From Caballeronia fortuita (GTDB lineage: Bacteria; Pseudomonadota; Gammaproteobacteria; Burkholderiales; Burkholderiaceae), in contig NZ_FCNX02000008.1 of NCBI RefSeq assembly GCF_001544835.2, positions 124,001 to 188,000 on the forward strand: DNA of 64,000 nt, in the 5' to 3' direction. The position numbers and the translations under genes are program-made. The notes below the pieces were generated by a model. It ran no database searches. It saw only the letters and a program-made list of their open reading frames with translations, and had not been told where the DNA came from. Below are positions 54,933 to 62,116 of the stretch, piece by piece. Each line of letters begins with the position of its first letter. The stretch's first letter is position 1.

Positions 54933-55062
54933 GGGCTTCCGGGCGATTTATCGTGTTTTCTGTCGATGATCCGTCGACGAAGCGTGCGCTGGACATGGTA
55001 ACTTGATGTTTCGAAAGCAGGTACCTCACAGAAATCGACATCATTCGGCAGCGACCCGCATC

Positions 55063-55614
55063 ATGAACAAGGCATTTGTCAAAGAGTCGGACGACACCGA
55101 CGACGACCTCGAACTCGGCCACCCCGATGTCCCGGCCGGAACGAAGAACTACATCACGCCGCAAGGCCATCAGCGGCTGCGTGACGAGCTGTTGCAGCTT
55201 CTGGATACCGAACGCCCGGAAGTGGTCAGGCTCGTCTCCTGGGCCGCGTCCAACGGCGATCGATCGGAGAATGGCGACTACATCTACGGCAAGCGGCGGC
55301 TGCGCGAGATCGACCGGCGTATCCGCTTTCTGGGCAAGCGCCTCGACCTCGCGGAAGTGGTGGACAGCACCAAGCAGGAAAACGTCGATCAGGTTTTCTT
55401 CGGCGCGACCGTGGATTATGCGGGCGACGACGGCGACGTGAAGACGGTGACGATCGTCGGCGTCGATGAAGTGGATCTCGAGCGCGGCTATGTGAGCTGG
55501 ATTTCGCCGGTCGCGCGGGCACTCCTGAAAGCGAAAATCGGCGACACGGTCGCGCTCTACACACCCGCGGGCGTGCAGCAGATCGATATCCTCGACGTGA
55601 GGTATCCGCGCTGA
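55063..55614 (+). CDS. greB: Transcription elongation factor GreB
   Basis: Rescues backtracked RNA polymerase by stimulating transcript cleavage. It has 183 residues. The N-terminal coiled coil includes the tip acidic motif in SNGDRSENGDYIYGKRRLREIDRRIRFLGKRLD. The C-terminal FKBP-like domain contains FFGATVDYAGDDGD and SPVARALLKAKIGDTV, both GreB-like rather than GreA-like. About 25 acidic residues (KESDDTDDDLELGH) precede the usual N-terminus; the ATG at 55063 is preferred over 55003. It follows spoT and the tRNA array. Confidence 0.94.
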   Translation: MNKAFVKESDDTDDDLELGHPDVPAGTKNYITPQGHQRLRDELLQLLDTERPEVVRLVSWAASNGDRSENGDYIYGKRRLREIDRRIRFLGKRLDLAEVVDSTKQENVDQVFFGATVDYAGDDGDVKTVTIVGVDEVDLERGYVSWISPVARALLKAKIGDTVALYTPAGVQQIDILDVRYPR

Positions 55615-55628
55615 ACGAAGCGCGGGAC

Positions 55629-55656
55629 GAAAAAAAGCCGCTCCGGGGAGCGGCTT
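55629..55656 (-). terminator. Terminator of porin gene
   Basis: AAGCCGCTCC (55635-55644) and GGAGCGGCTT (55647-55656) form a long stem. On the minus strand a U-rich run follows (A residues 55630-55636 on plus). It lies about 50 bases past the porin stop and just behind greB. Confidence 0.85.
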
Positions 55657-55707
55657 CTCGCGCAGTAGAACTGCCTGTGATGCTTGGCGTGTTGCTTAGT
55701 GTGAGAC

Positions 55708-56853
55708 TTAGAAGCGGTGACGCACGCCAACCGTTGCCGAAACCTGGTTGTTCGACGACGCAATGCCCACGCCGTTGATCGTCGCGCCGATCGGCAGGCC
55801 TTCCGTGTCCGTCACGTGCTGGTATTCGCCCTGCAGGTACACGTCGGTACGCTTCGACAGCGCGTATGCCGTTTGCAGGTTGAACTGGTGGAACTTCGGC
55901 TTTTCGCCTTCGATGCGGCTATCCGTGTACGTATAGTTACCCGCGATCGACAGAGCCGGCGTCAGGTTGTAGCGGCCGTTCACTTCGTAGTTCGTGAAGC
56001 GGATGCTGCCGCCGCCCAGTGCGATGTTGCCGAGACCTTGCGAGCCGACGTTCGTCAGCGCGGTAGCGTTGTCGAGCATCGTTTGCGTGAACACGAAGCC
56101 GACCGTCGCCGGGCCGAACGCGTAGCTCAGACCACCGCCGAAGATGCGCTGACGGCCAGCCGCGAACGGCGTCTGGTCGGTCGTCAGGGCGCCGGCAGCC
56201 TGGCCGCCGTTATTCGCCTGGAAGTACGCACCGGCGACATTCAACGGGCCGTAGTTATACGACAGGCCTGCGCTGTATGCGCGGTTGTTCGAGAAACCGC
56301 CAGCCTGGTTCGAGAAGCCATACATCGCGCCGGCCTTGAAACCCGCGTAGTTCGCGCTCGTGTACTTGACCGAGTTGTCGACACGGAAGGTGTTGTCGAG
56401 GTTGTCGTTGTCGAACGGGTGGGCGAACTGCGTGCCGCCGTATTGCGTGCCCGTCAGAGCGAGAGGCCCGAGGAAGTCGACCACGGAGTCATATTGACGG
56501 CCGAGGGTCACCGAGCCGAACTGGTTGCTCGACAGACCGACGTACGCCTGACGGCCGAACTCGCGACCGCCCTGGCTGTTCGTGCCGTTCATGATGTTGA
56601 AGCCGTTCTCCAACGTGAAGATCGCCTTCAGGCCGCCACCGAGGTCTTCCGAACCACGCAGGCCCCAACGGCTACCGTTCACGGAGCCGCTCGTCGCTTT
56701 CCAGTTGCTGTGGCCTTCGCCGGCGGCGTTCCGGTTGTTGTTCGTGTACGTGAGGCCGGCATCGATCAGGCCGTACAGCGTGACGCTGCTTTGTGCGTGG
56801 GCGGCGGTGGCAAAAACGCCCGTCAGGGCGGCGACCATGAGAGTCTTTTTCAT
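55708..56853 (-). CDS. Gram-negative porin, OpcP/Omp38 type
   Basis: Trimeric outer-membrane general diffusion porin of 381 residues. Signal peptide MKKTLMVAALTGVFATAAHA-QSSVTLYGLIDAG is followed by the beta-proteobacterial porin opening. Sixteen-strand features include SRWGLRGSEDLGGGLKAIFTLENGF, FGRQAYVGLSSNQFGSVTLGRQY and the C-terminal aromatic VGVRHRF, required for outer-membrane assembly. ATG 56853 has GGAG 9 bases upstream; the longer frame reaching 56964 is rejected. A long gene-free leader region lies upstream, with a candidate sRNA transcribed in the opposite direction. Confidence 0.95.
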   Translation of the reverse strand: MKKTLMVAALTGVFATAAHAQSSVTLYGLIDAGLTYTNNNRNAAGEGHSNWKATSGSVNGSRWGLRGSEDLGGGLKAIFTLENGFNIMNGTNSQGGREFGRQAYVGLSSNQFGSVTLGRQYDSVVDFLGPLALTGTQYGGTQFAHPFDNDNLDNTFRVDNSVKYTSANYAGFKAGAMYGFSNQAGGFSNNRAYSAGLSYNYGPLNVAGAYFQANNGGQAAGALTTDQTPFAAGRQRIFGGGLSYAFGPATVGFVFTQTMLDNATALTNVGSQGLGNIALGGGSIRFTNYEVNGRYNLTPALSIAGNYTYTDSRIEGEKPKFHQFNLQTAYALSKRTDVYLQGEYQHVTDTEGLPIGATINGVGIASSNNQVSATVGVRHRF

Positions 56854-57258
56854 CTTTGTAACTCCGAGAGCAGATTGGGCCGGGACCCAGGCTTTGAGGG
56901 AAACCTCGCTCCGTCGCGCTGCGAGAGGCGCGGGCGGAGGAGCAGGGCATCGGCTGCGCGACACACGTGTTTCCGGACCAGACGAAGTGTAAAGACGGCG
57001 TTACAAAGCGTGGCGTTCCAATTTCCACAATAAACCATTGTTGATGCGGCAATGATCGAATTAACGCATATTCTTCTTTATATACAATGGCTTATCGACG
57101 AATAAAGTCGTAAGCGCGAAGGTGTCAACCAAGCGCCGTTGCGCATGCGCGACATGAATCGCATGGAAAATCACAAAAAATTTCTTGGTTAAGGATTGTT
57201 GAGATATCAGAAACAGAAGTTTGCGATTTTTGCAGGTAATTAATGCAGACCGCATCGC

Positions 57259-57264
57259 TATACT
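57259..57264 (+). promoter_or_regulatory. -10 box of candidate sRNA
   Basis: TATACT lies exactly 6 bases before the first base of the predicted RNA. No good -35 is seen at 16-18 bases spacing (GTAATT at 17), so activation by a regulator or weak constitutive use is possible. Confidence 0.5.
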
Positions 57265-57270
57265 GTCATT

Positions 57271-57354
57271 TCTGCTTTCCGAAGCAGACTTTTTCGTTGA
57301 CGGAAAAAGATCTCCAAACTTTGTCAGCGCGACTTCCCGGTCGCGCTTTTTTTT
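57271..57354 (+). ncRNA. Candidate small RNA with three stem-loops
   Basis: Predicted 84-nt transcript in the porin upstream region. Hairpin 1: TCTGCTT (57271-57277), loop TCCG, AAGCAGA (57282-57288). Hairpin 2: CTTTTTC (57289-57295), seven-base loop, GAAAAAG (57303-57309). A 17-base unpaired segment containing CTCC (57310-57326) follows. Hairpin 3 is a terminator: GCGCGAC (57327-57333), loop TTCCCG, GTCGCGC (57340-57346) and eight T residues. A TATACT box six bases upstream fixes the start. No protein gene ends here. The architecture matches Hfq-type regulators. No known family was recognised, and expression is unverified. Confidence 0.65.
57327..57354 (+). terminator. Rho-independent terminator (3' end of candidate sRNA)
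   Basis: Seven-base perfect GC stem GCGCGAC/GTCGCGC with a TTCCCG loop and eight consecutive T residues, an unusually strong terminator with no upstream protein gene on this strand. Confidence 0.88.
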
Positions 57355-57991
57355 GCCCGCAAGCGCCGCGTGGACGGGCTTCTCCGCCGAGTGGACCATC
57401 CGCTACGGGGCGAGCTCGGCATTCTGCCCGAAACGAATGAGCAGCTGCATCCTTGATGTCCGCGATTACAGTCAGGACACGACAAAGTTTCTAGATGCGC
57501 AAGGGCAGAGATTTAGGCAAGGCGATTGAGTGCGTTTGAATTAATCGGTCGGCGTACCTCAATCTAAATAATACTGACGATGAAACGCAGCGCGATTATC
57601 ATGAGGCCATTGTTTGAAACGATTTTTGCCCATACTCGCTTATTAGTCGCCAAGCGATGTGAATAAACACAGTAATGGTTTTCGCGTTTCCGATCGATAG
57701 CGTCGCCTGCAAGCCAAGGCCCGCGCCGCCTGTGGTGTGTGCCGCAGCGGCCCGCGCGCCTTGTCAACGCCCGGTTCCTCATCGAAGCCTGAATCGCTTT
57801 TGATAATCGGGGAATCCAATTACGGGTTATCCGCCATTGTGTCAATATTAATTCAGCGACCGCTGCATCACGCCCTACGCGAAAAGCCCGGATATACGCC
57901 GAATGCAGTCCCAACCCCCGGCTGCGTTAGAATGGGCAATCCAGCGTACGCTCTATCCCAGCGCTCATCGCGGCGCCTTTAGCCGTTCACG

Positions 57992-59137
57992 ATGCATCCC
58001 AACACCACCGCAAGCTTCGCCTTTCCTTCCGAGCCCATCGTTTTCGTTGATCTGGAGACGACCGGCGCCACGTTCGGCGTGGACCGCATCACCGAGATCG
58101 GCATCGTGGAAGTGGGGCCGTCGGGCGTTTCGCAGTGGACGTCGCTCGTCAATCCGCAAAAGTCGATTCCCGCGTTCGTCCAGCAACTGACCGGAATCAC
58201 CGACGCGATGGTGCGCGACGCGCCGACCTTCGAACAACTCGCATCGGATTTGCTCGAGCGCATGAAGGGCCGGCTTTTCATCGCCCACAACGCGCACTTC
58301 GATCACGGCTTTCTGAAGGGCGAATTCAAACGCATCGGCCTGCGCTTCGCGCCCGACGTGCTGTGCACGGTCCAACTTTCGCGCGCGGTTTATCCGGCCG
58401 AAAGCCGTCATGGTCTCGATGCGCTCGTCCTGCGTCATGCGCTCGTGCCCGCCGCGCGCCACCGCGCACTGGCCGATGCCGATCTGCTCTGGCAGTTCTG
58501 GCAGCATCTGCATCGCGCGCACGCGCCCGATGTCATGCGCGCGCATCTCGAACGCGTGACGCGCCGGTTCCAGCTCGCCGCGCACATCGACGAGGACACG
58601 ATCGAGCAGATCGCGGCAGGCTGCGGCGTCTACATGTTCTATGGCGATGACGATACGCCGCTTTACGCGGGTCGAAGCGTGCGTCTTCGTCAGCGCGTGC
58701 GCGCGCATCTGGTCGGGCCGCGGCGTTCAGCGAAGGATTTGCGACTCGCCGCGCTCGTGCGCCGTCTCGAATGGAAGGCGACGGGCGGCGAAATTGGCGC
58801 GTTGCTTGCCGAAGCGCAGTGGATCGCGAACGCGCGTCCCGCGCACAATCGCGCGGCGAAGCTGCGTTCCGGCGATATGCGCGGCGCGCCGTGGCCTTAC
58901 GCCGGCGCCATCGCGATCGAAGAACGCGATGAGGCATCGGGGCAGCGCGCGTGGCATGTGATCGAGAACTGGTGCTATCTCGGCACCGCGAGCGCGCTGT
59001 CGCAAGCCGGTGCGCTGCGTGCGAATGCCGAAGCGCCTGCGTTCGAACTGTCGACCTATCGCATTTTAAGCGAGCGTCTTGCGCGCGGCCTCGCCGTGAC
59101 GCCGCTTGCCCCGATAGCGCTCGCGCCTGCTATCTGA
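57992..59137 (+). CDS. DnaQ-type 3'-5' exonuclease fused to GIY-YIG nuclease domain
   Basis: A 381-residue two-domain nuclease. Residues about 10-180 are a DEDDh exonuclease: IVFVDLETTGATFGVDRITEIGIV (Exo I), FIAHNAHFDHGFL (Exo II) and HRALADADLLWQF (Exo III His-Asp). Residues about 205-290 form a GIY-YIG domain like UvrC-N/Cho: GCGVYMFYGDDDTPLYAGRSVRLRQRVRAHL. Here YIG is YAG, and an Arg and Glu follow in RLRQRVRAHL and EAQWIA. Such DnaQ-UvrC-like fusions are known in proteobacteria and actinobacteria and are linked to DNA repair. The exact role is unknown. It converges on the chorismate mutase gene. Confidence 0.9.
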   Translation: MHPNTTASFAFPSEPIVFVDLETTGATFGVDRITEIGIVEVGPSGVSQWTSLVNPQKSIPAFVQQLTGITDAMVRDAPTFEQLASDLLERMKGRLFIAHNAHFDHGFLKGEFKRIGLRFAPDVLCTVQLSRAVYPAESRHGLDALVLRHALVPAARHRALADADLLWQFWQHLHRAHAPDVMRAHLERVTRRFQLAAHIDEDTIEQIAAGCGVYMFYGDDDTPLYAGRSVRLRQRVRAHLVGPRRSAKDLRLAALVRRLEWKATGGEIGALLAEAQWIANARPAHNRAAKLRSGDMRGAPWPYAGAIAIEERDEASGQRAWHVIENWCYLGTASALSQAGALRANAEAPAFELSTYRILSERLARGLAVTPLAPIALAPAI

Positions 59138-59144
59138 CGCACGA

Positions 59145-59747
59145 TCATCCGACCGCGCCCACGCCGCCCGATGCGCAGACGTGCGACAGCGCGCGCATGA
59201 GCGGCGCGTTCATCGACGAGTTGTAGCGCGTCAGATGCTTCCATCGCGCGACACTATCGGCGAGACGCACCGGGCAGTCTTCGGCATGCCGAATCGGTTC
59301 GACATGCGCGAGCGCGGACACCATCGACTGCGTCAGCCGATCGAGTTTGGGGCGCGTGTCTTTCGCGAGATCGGGCGGCGTCTCTTCCGGCGCGGCCTTC
59401 AGCGCGCGCCAGTTGGCGAAGAGCGCGTTCTGCACGTCCTTGCTCGCCTCGATCTGATCGCGGAAAAACTGCCGCGCAAATGCGGGATCGACCTGCGCCG
59501 CGCCAGCCTTTTCCTCGACGTGCTTGAGCAACGCCTCTTCGCGCGGCGCGTCGGTGATCGGCTCGTGATGAGCCCATTTCCAGCGCGCGACCGGCTCGGC
59601 GAGCGCGAGCCTTTGCGAAGCGAGGGCGATGAGATTGGTGAACGGCGTATCGTCGCCGTCGGCATGGACAGGCGCGGGCGCAGCGAGCGCGCATGCGCAG
59701 GCGAGGGCGGCGAAAGCGGAGAGGAAAGACTTCGATCGGCGGCGCAT
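59145..59747 (-). CDS. Secreted chorismate mutase, AroQ-gamma type
   Basis: A 200-residue protein with a Sec signal peptide (RRRSKSFLSAFAALACACALAAPAPVHA-DG). It has an all-helical chorismate mutase core: LIALASQRLALAEPVARWKWAHHEPITDAPREEALLKHVEEKA, then FARQFFRDQIEASKDVQ, followed by a second helical half with a C-terminal disulfide candidate (EDCPVRLAD and SHVCASGG). Periplasmic or exported chorismate mutases (*AroQ) convert chorismate to prephenate outside the cytoplasm; the physiological reason is unclear. ATG 59747 puts the signal peptide at the N-terminus, and an upstream extension is rejected. It is convergent with the exonuclease fusion. Confidence 0.85.
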   Translation of the reverse strand: MRRRSKSFLSAFAALACACALAAPAPVHADGDDTPFTNLIALASQRLALAEPVARWKWAHHEPITDAPREEALLKHVEEKAGAAQVDPAFARQFFRDQIEASKDVQNALFANWRALKAAPEETPPDLAKDTRPKLDRLTQSMVSALAHVEPIRHAEDCPVRLADSVARWKHLTRYNSSMNAPLMRALSHVCASGGVGAVG

Positions 59748-59981
59748 CGGTATCCGGGCAAAAGCGCCAGAATAGCGCACCGCTCGCACATCGGAACGAC
59801 AGCAGCCAACTGACGCGACGAGATTCGACAAGGCGAGCCGTATCGCACGACGCGCCTTTCGCGGTTATGGACAGGAGACGCGACGCATCCTGGCGTAAGC
59901 CATGCGCGGACCTGACGGTCCGGGTGCGCCGCGCGCAGCAGGCGTCGTTCTCACGACGACGGCGTGATCCAGCGTGTCCGC

Positions 59982-60131
59982 CTATTTCGACTGCGCAAGG
60001 TTGCGCTGTTCGTCGAAGAACGCGCGCACGTGCTCGGGCAGCTCCGTCGCGAGAAACTCGACGGCGACCGGCTCCGGATCCGGACAGTGCACCTTGTCGG
60101 GCGTCGGGATTTTCGTCGGTTTCGCGTCCAT
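59982..60131 (-). CDS. Small protein of unknown function (49 residues)
   Basis: ATG 60129-60131 is preceded by GGAGAG six bases upstream, and the frame ends in TAG at 59982. The product (MDAKPTKIPTPDKVHCPDPE, then PVAVEFLATELPEHVRAFFD and EQRNLAQSK) is acidic and soluble, with one cysteine and a predicted C-terminal helix. The strong ribosome binding site and clean amino-acid composition support it. No family is recognised. It lies upstream of the chorismate mutase gene on the same strand, 234 bases away. Confidence 0.7.
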   Translation of the reverse strand: MDAKPTKIPTPDKVHCPDPEPVAVEFLATELPEHVRAFFDEQRNLAQSK

Positions 60132-60762
60132 GATTTCTCTCCTCGATGACTACAACAATTTCGTTAAAACTGGCCGATGCGGTTTTGCGCCGCCGCATGC
60201 GACCGATTACCAGTTACGGTTTCCTCTATGAATGCGTTATCGGATATTCACCGCTTCGGCTTGAGCGCGAAATGGCGCACCTGACTGTTCAACGCATGAT
60301 CGTTCGTGTCGGATTGGAATGACATCGGTAATCGATTGCCAATTTTTGATCCCTCGCTGCAAAAAGTACGTGTTTTCCGCTCTCGGACGACGCCCGACGA
60401 GCCGCGCCAGGCTTGGCGCTGCACGGAGTGCCGCGCTCGCGTGCTCAAACTGTAGCTTTTCCTCTATGGATATAACGATACCGGGAAACCTGCGTTGACG
60501 CTTGATGGTGCGGAGCGGAAAATAGCTCGTTGTTGTACGAAAGCGCACATATGGGAATAAACAGGCGCTTCGCGGTGGCGATCGTGAAATCCTTGACGCT
60601 GCTTTTTGTTTGAAGTCGCAATTGTGTACGGCGGCGCCGAACGTTGCGAAAAGCGCGAAGAAGTTTTCGAGCGAGGATCTGCGTGGCGTGATCGGCGAGC
60701 AAAACAAAAAACCCGCGGCACTTGCGTGATCGCGGGTTTCTTTTGTACTGCTTGAATCTTGA
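60132..60762. other. Gene-free region between small ORF and tRNA-Thr
   Basis: About 630 bases with lower GC than average. It holds the tRNA-Thr terminator (60704-60739) and presumably the promoter of the 49-residue gene. The minus-strand frame 60237-60707 lacks a start signal and plausible content. No repeat or RNA gene is recognised. Confidence 0.5.
60704..60739 (-). terminator. Terminator of tRNA-Thr(CGT)
   Basis: AAACCCGCG (60709-60717) pairs with CGCGGGTTT (60731-60739), with a six-base U run on the minus strand. It lies 24 bases after the tRNA 3' end. Confidence 0.85.
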
Positions 60763-60838
60763 TGGTGCCGGAAAGAGGAATCGAACCCCCGACCTTCGCA
60801 TTACGAATGCGCTGCTCTACCGTCTGAGCTATTCCGGC
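60763..60838 (-). tRNA. tRNA-Thr (anticodon CGT)
   Basis: A 76-nt tRNA with encoded CCA. Acceptor GCCGGAA pairs with TTCCGGC. Anticodon CGT (plus 60803-60805) lies in a GCGCA/TGCG-A stem with loop TTCGTAA. T arm GGGTTCGATTCC. It reads ACG. Confidence 0.97.
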
Positions 60839-60893
60839 TCCGAATCTTTCCTCGTTTCGCTTTCGTTTTGTTCGTCAGCAACGAAGAAGTGAG

Positions 60894-60922
60894 ATTATGC
60901 AGACCCTTTTTGCCTTTGGCAA
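60894..60922 (-). promoter_or_regulatory. Promoter of tRNA-Thr(CGT)
   Basis: On the minus strand TTGCCA (60917-60922) and CATAAT (60894-60899) are separated by 17 bases. They lie in the gap just after the fbp stop codon, giving a leader of about 48 bases before the tRNA. Confidence 0.65.
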
Positions 60923-60931
60923 TACCTTAGA

Positions 60932-61951
60932 TCAATTTTTCTTTTCCAGATGATAGCGGGTCACGCGATCGACCTCGCTCTTCGAGCCGAGGAACACCGC
61001 CACGCGCTGATGCAGGCTCGTCGGAACGATATCGAGAATGCGCGCTTCGCCGTTGGTCGCCGCGCCGCCCGCCTGTTCGACGATGAACGACATCGGATTC
61101 GCCTCGTACATCAGACGCAGCTTGCCAGGCTTCGACGGATCGCGCTTGTCGGCCGGATACATGAAGATGCCGCCGCGATTCAGGATGCGATGCACGTCCG
61201 CGACCATCGATGCGATCCAGCGCATGTTGAAGTCTTCCTTGCGCGGGCCGTCCTTTCCGTCGTTCAGCTCGCCGATATAGCGCTGCACCGGCTCGTACCA
61301 GTGACGGCTGTTCGACGCGTTGATCGCGTATTCACGCGTCTCGACGGGAATCTTCATGTCGCGCTGCGTGAGCACCCACGAACCGAGTTCGCGATCGAGC
61401 GTAAAGCAGTTCACGCCGTGGCCCGTCGTCAGCACGAGCACGGTTTGCGGGCCGTACACGGCATAGCCGGCCGCGACCTGCTGCGATCCCGGCTGCATGA
61501 ACGCCGCTTCGCTCGGCTCTGCGCCGTCCGGGCAGCGCAGCACCGAAAAGATCGTGCCGATCGACACGTTCACGTCGATGTTCGACGAGCCGTCGAGCGG
61601 GTCGAACGTCAGCAGATAATTGCCTTTCGGATAGCGATTCGGAATCGGGAAAATCTTTTCCATTTCCTCCGATGCCATCGCGGCCAAGTTGCCGCCCCAT
61701 TCGTTGGCTTCGAGCAGGATTTCGTTCGAGAGCACGTCGAGCTTTTTCTGCACTTCGCCCTGAACGTTCTCGCTGCCGGCGGAACCGAGCGCTTCGCCGA
61801 GCGCGCCCTTGCTCACGTGATAGCTGATCTGCTTGCAGGCGCGCGCGACGACTTCGATCAAGAGACGCAGGTCGGCCGGCAGGTTCTGATGTTCACGCTG
61901 CTGTTCGATCAGGTATTTCGAGAGCGTGGTGCGGCTTGAAATGGAGGACAT
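60932..61951 (-). CDS. fbp: Fructose-1,6-bisphosphatase, class 1
   Basis: Gluconeogenic (and, in autotrophs, Calvin-cycle) phosphatase of 339 residues that hydrolyses FBP to F6P. Metal-binding FBPase signatures are complete: [61 protein letters not shown], and the N-terminal [10 protein letters not shown]. Length is standard. It lies downstream of pepN on the same strand, separated by a 14-bp GC hairpin. Confidence 0.97.
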   Translation of the reverse strand: MSSISSRTTLSKYLIEQQREHQNLPADLRLLIEVVARACKQISYHVSKGALGEALGSAGSENVQGEVQKKLDVLSNEILLEANEWGGNLAAMASEEMEKIFPIPNRYPKGNYLLTFDPLDGSSNIDVNVSIGTIFSVLRCPDGAEPSEAAFMQPGSQQVAAGYAVYGPQTVLVLTTGHGVNCFTLDRELGSWVLTQRDMKIPVETREYAINASNSRHWYEPVQRYIGELNDGKDGPRKEDFNMRWIASMVADVHRILNRGGIFMYPADKRDPSKPGKLRLMYEANPMSFIVEQAGGAATNGEARILDIVPTSLHQRVAVFLGSKSEVDRVTRYHLEKKN

Positions 61952-62051
61952 GCTTAAGCTCCGTGAGCGTTAGACGAATATTCACGATTCTAACCGCTCG
62001 ACCCGGCTGCTCCATGTGACAACGACCGCCGGCATCCGCCATAAGCGAGAA

Positions 62052-62084
62052 CGGCCGCCGCGCGAGATCGTCGCGCGGCGGCCG
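62052..62084 (-). other. Long GC hairpin between pepN and fbp
   Basis: CGGCCGCCGCGCGA (62052-62065) and its exact complement (62071-62084) form a perfect 14-bp stem with a five-base loop (GATCG). On the minus strand no U run follows. It may be a Rho-dependent pause site, an RNA processing hairpin or a protector of the pepN 3' end. Confidence 0.6.
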
Positions 62085-62116
62085 CTAGACACCAAAAACG
62101 TCCGTCGAAACAGTGC

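Larger units (their letters stand above)
56854..57991. other. Long gene-free region upstream of porin
   Basis: About 1.14 kb, AT-richer than its surroundings, between the porin gene and the exonuclease gene. It should contain the porin promoter and leader (56854 to about 57050) and the exonuclease promoter (a TAGAAT-like box near 57927). It also contains the candidate sRNA 57271-57354. The ORFs that cross it (57061-57399 minus, 57221-57529 plus, 57564-57914 minus) have no ribosome binding sites or recognisable protein features. Nothing else is supported. Confidence 0.6.

Noticed and set aside
54532..55001. ORFs reading through the tRNA-Arg array
   Set aside because: They are antisense translations of tRNA genes, recognised by the repeated peptide AGFEPTTPWFVAKYS.
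57061..57399. 112-residue minus-strand ORF in the porin upstream region
   Set aside because: No start signal, mixed composition, and it would be transcribed through the sRNA terminator structure on the opposite strand.
60237..60707. 156-residue minus-strand ORF between the 49-residue gene and tRNA-Thr
   Set aside because: No Shine-Dalgarno or domain pattern; the sequence looks like non-coding spacer.
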